From: an uncultured Clostridia bacterium
GTDB taxonomy: Bacteria > Bacillota > Clostridia > Oscillospirales > Ruminococcaceae
Length of the DNA: 49,489 nucleotides
Assembly (NCBI GenBank): GCA_947626755.1
Contig: CANQTP010000014.1
Span: forward strand, 1-49,489
Reading direction: 5' to 3'
In this document: positions 48,188-49,489 of the stretch, in pieces
Layout of the letters: each line of letters starts with the position of its first letter
Position numbering within the stretch: position 1 is the first letter of the stretch
Made by a program: the position numbers and the translations under genes
Notes under the pieces: model-generated
Told to the model about the DNA's origin: nothing
Seen by the model: the letters and a program-made list of their open reading frames with translations, nothing else
Database searches by the model: none

Positions 48188-49489
48188 TTACTCAAATCTG
48201 AAACTTTCAAAATCAAAGTTGCTTCCCGGCAGGAACGCAAAGGACACCTTGCATTTTCCCGAAATGCCCTTTACGGGGAACTCTCTGGACGTAAAATCAT
48301 CTGCTCCCGCAAATTCCGCAAGTATCCGCGTCTCGCTTTCGCCGTCAAAAATTATGTGTATGCTGTTCTTGTCAAGAACGGAACGTCCCGTAATAACTAT
48401 CTTTGAGGGAGCTTTTTCGGTGAAATCAAACTCGCCGAATTCAAGAAGCACATTGTTTCCGATACCCGTTACCGCATCGCTTTCAACGGTGAATTTGTCG
48501 CCGTAAATTCGTTCGCTGTCAACGGCGCGTATCTCCGCAAATTCCTTTTCGGGCTTCTTGAAGCTGAATCCCTTTACATGGAATCCGTCCGACGACTCCA
48601 TAACAAATGTATGAACGCCTTTCAGAACTTTGCTCAGCTTGAATGTGTTCGGCTTGTAGGTGAGCCACTCGGGCGGCTCATGATAGGTAAATTCCCCGAT
48701 AAGTTCGCCGCCGTCTCCGGGAATTCCGTCATAGAAACGTATCTGCACGGGGGTGGTGCAATTTGCATAAATTGGAACGTTAACCGTGTCGCTTCCCAAA
48801 GTGCCGAAATCCACATTTTCAAAGCCGAACCAGCTGTTTTCCCAAGCGAAAGCCGCGCCCCGCTCGATACCGTTGCCCGCATTGCCGCTCTGAACGGTGA
48901 AAAGTCCGCCTATAACAAATCCGTACGGGTCAAAGGACGCCGCTCCCAGTCCCTCGCCTTTCAGGAGCATTGGCGTGAGAATATGGTACTTGTCCGTGCC
49001 GTTTTTGCAAAGTGCTCGCAGGTAAAATTCCCCGTCGCCCTTGCATTTCACCGTAACGGAATTTTCGTCATGGGAAACTATCTCCGCAAGATTGGAATTT
49101 ATCCCCAGAACGGTAGTTACCCGATATTCCACATCATTCTTATAAGACGCATTTTCGGGGTAAAATTTCGTTTTAAAAGTTATCTCACGCATTTCGGGGG
49201 TGAAGATCCTGCTTTCGCCCGAAAATTCTATCTTTCGTATAGGAATGTCGCTCTTGTCGTCGGGGCAGTCGGAAATCGCAGGAGAATTTTCTGTTATCGC
49301 AGAAACGCCCGCGGGAACTTCCGCGAGAACGGCTTTCAGCGTAAGGAAAGCGTCCTTTACGGCGGGAGAAGTGATTTTCACGTTAATGTCGCCCGCCTCG
49401 GTCTTTGCGGCAATTATCGCAAGGAGTTTTCCCGAAAACAGACGGCGGGAAACGCCTTTGTATTCCTCATAGTCGGTGGAATCGCCGTT
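48188..49489 (-). CDS. Family 2 glycoside hydrolase (beta-galactosidase-like), 3' part with CBM-like domains
   Basis: The frame is open to the right edge, so only about 433 C-terminal residues are present; the GTG at 49381 is an internal Val codon, not a start. The part entering the window reads Tyr-Lys-Gly-Val-Ser-Arg-Arg-Leu-Phe-Ser-Gly-Lys-Leu-Leu-Ala-Ile-Ile, the junction between the last GH2 beta-sandwich domains of many Bacteroidetes- and Firmicutes-type beta-galactosidases. After it come an immunoglobulin-like segment, a CBM6-like module (with Trp-Phe-Gly-Phe-Glu-Asn-Val-Asp-Phe and Val-Asn-Val-Pro-Ile-Tyr-Ala) and a final beta-sandwich ending at 48188. The catalytic barrel lies outside, so the substrate cannot be given. 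It fits a plant-polysaccharide degrader. Confidence 0.75.
   Translation of the reverse strand, partial: NGDSTDYEEYKGVSRRLFSGKLLAIIAAKTEAGDINVKITSPAVKDAFLTLKAVLAEVPAGVSAITENSPAISDCPDDKSDIPIRKIEFSGESRIFTPEMREITFKTKFYPENASYKNDVEYRVTTVLGINSNLAEIVSHDENSVTVKCKGDGEFYLRALCKNGTDKYHILTPMLLKGEGLGAASFDPYGFVIGGLFTVQSGNAGNGIERGAAFAWENSWFGFENVDFGTLGSDTVNVPIYANCTTPVQIRFYDGIPGDGGELIGEFTYHEPPEWLTYKPNTFKLSKVLKGVHTFVMESSDGFHVKGFSFKKPEKEFAEIRAVDSERIYGDKFTVESDAVTGIGNNVLLEFGEFDFTEKAPSKIVITGRSVLDKNSIHIIFDGESETRILAEFAGADDFTSREFPVKGISGKCKVSFAFLPGSNFDFESFRFE

Overview
The window comes from a mid-GC, low-to-moderate GC Firmicute, most likely a Ruminococcus-like member of the Oscillospirales (inference). The basis is strong AGGAGG ribosome binding sites, TTGACA/TATAAT promoters with 17-base spacers, a cellobiose 2-epimerase that closely resembles the Ruminococcus albus enzyme as I remember it, a trimeric electron-bifurcating [FeFe] hydrogenase, a Spo0A-type regulator and clostridial-type RNA polymerase genes. 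I see no prophage, transposon with terminal repeats, CRISPR array, rRNA or tRNA.

Layout, left to right. (1) 1-1830: a recombination-promoting nuclease (Rpn) locus on the minus strand, with one full-length gene followed by two free-standing tandem copies of its 3' end. (2) 1987-7239: a MarR-controlled operon with a MarR repressor, a heterodimeric ABC exporter and a cytidylate-kinase-like protein; a perfect inverted repeat overlaps the promoter. (3) 7276-15349: rpoB-rpoC. (4) 15445-19250: a second Rpn locus with the same 'full gene plus duplicated tail' layout, then an alpha/beta hydrolase and a ComM/YifB-type ATPase. (5) 19311-22239: phosphoglucomutase convergent with a uridine-kinase-like nucleoside kinase. 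(6) 22321-24042: an ECF sigma factor broken by an in-frame TGA, then an intact zinc-finger anti-sigma factor. (7) 24053-24811: a type III toxin-antitoxin system (ToxN-like endoRNase plus a 3 x 33-nt repeat RNA antitoxin). (8) 25118-26182: a geranylgeranyl-reductase-like flavoprotein. (9) 26555-30789: hydC-hydB-hydA hydrogenase operon. (10) 30878-33763: shikimate kinase and two unknown genes. (11) 33904-36750: ComFB, cellobiose 2-epimerase and a DUF1015 protein. (12) 36834-39859: secA preceded by a 19-unit 7-bp repeat array. (13) 39894-43462: a zinc-ribbon TPR membrane protein and a PASTA pseudokinase. (14) 44146-46950: a Spo0A homologue lacking its phospho-acceptor Asp, convergent with an Amt-PII fusion whose leader carries an ANTAR-type antitermination signal. 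(15) 47138-49489: a C39-like peptidase and the 3' part of a family 2 glycoside hydrolase with CBM-like domains.

Two themes stand out. One is antiphage or toxin-like hardware: two Rpn loci, each with an intragenic start preceded by a good Shine-Dalgarno and extra stand-alone copies of exactly the segment downstream of that start, plus the ToxIN-type module. The other is regulatory proteins and RNAs that depart from textbook form: phospho-acceptor-less Spo0A, kinase-dead PASTA protein, stop-interrupted sigma factor, and an amt leader with mutually exclusive hexaloop hairpins and terminator. A dispersed repeat family (a 15-bp palindrome plus 7-bp tandem units) sits directly at gene ends and supplies the stop codons of two genes.
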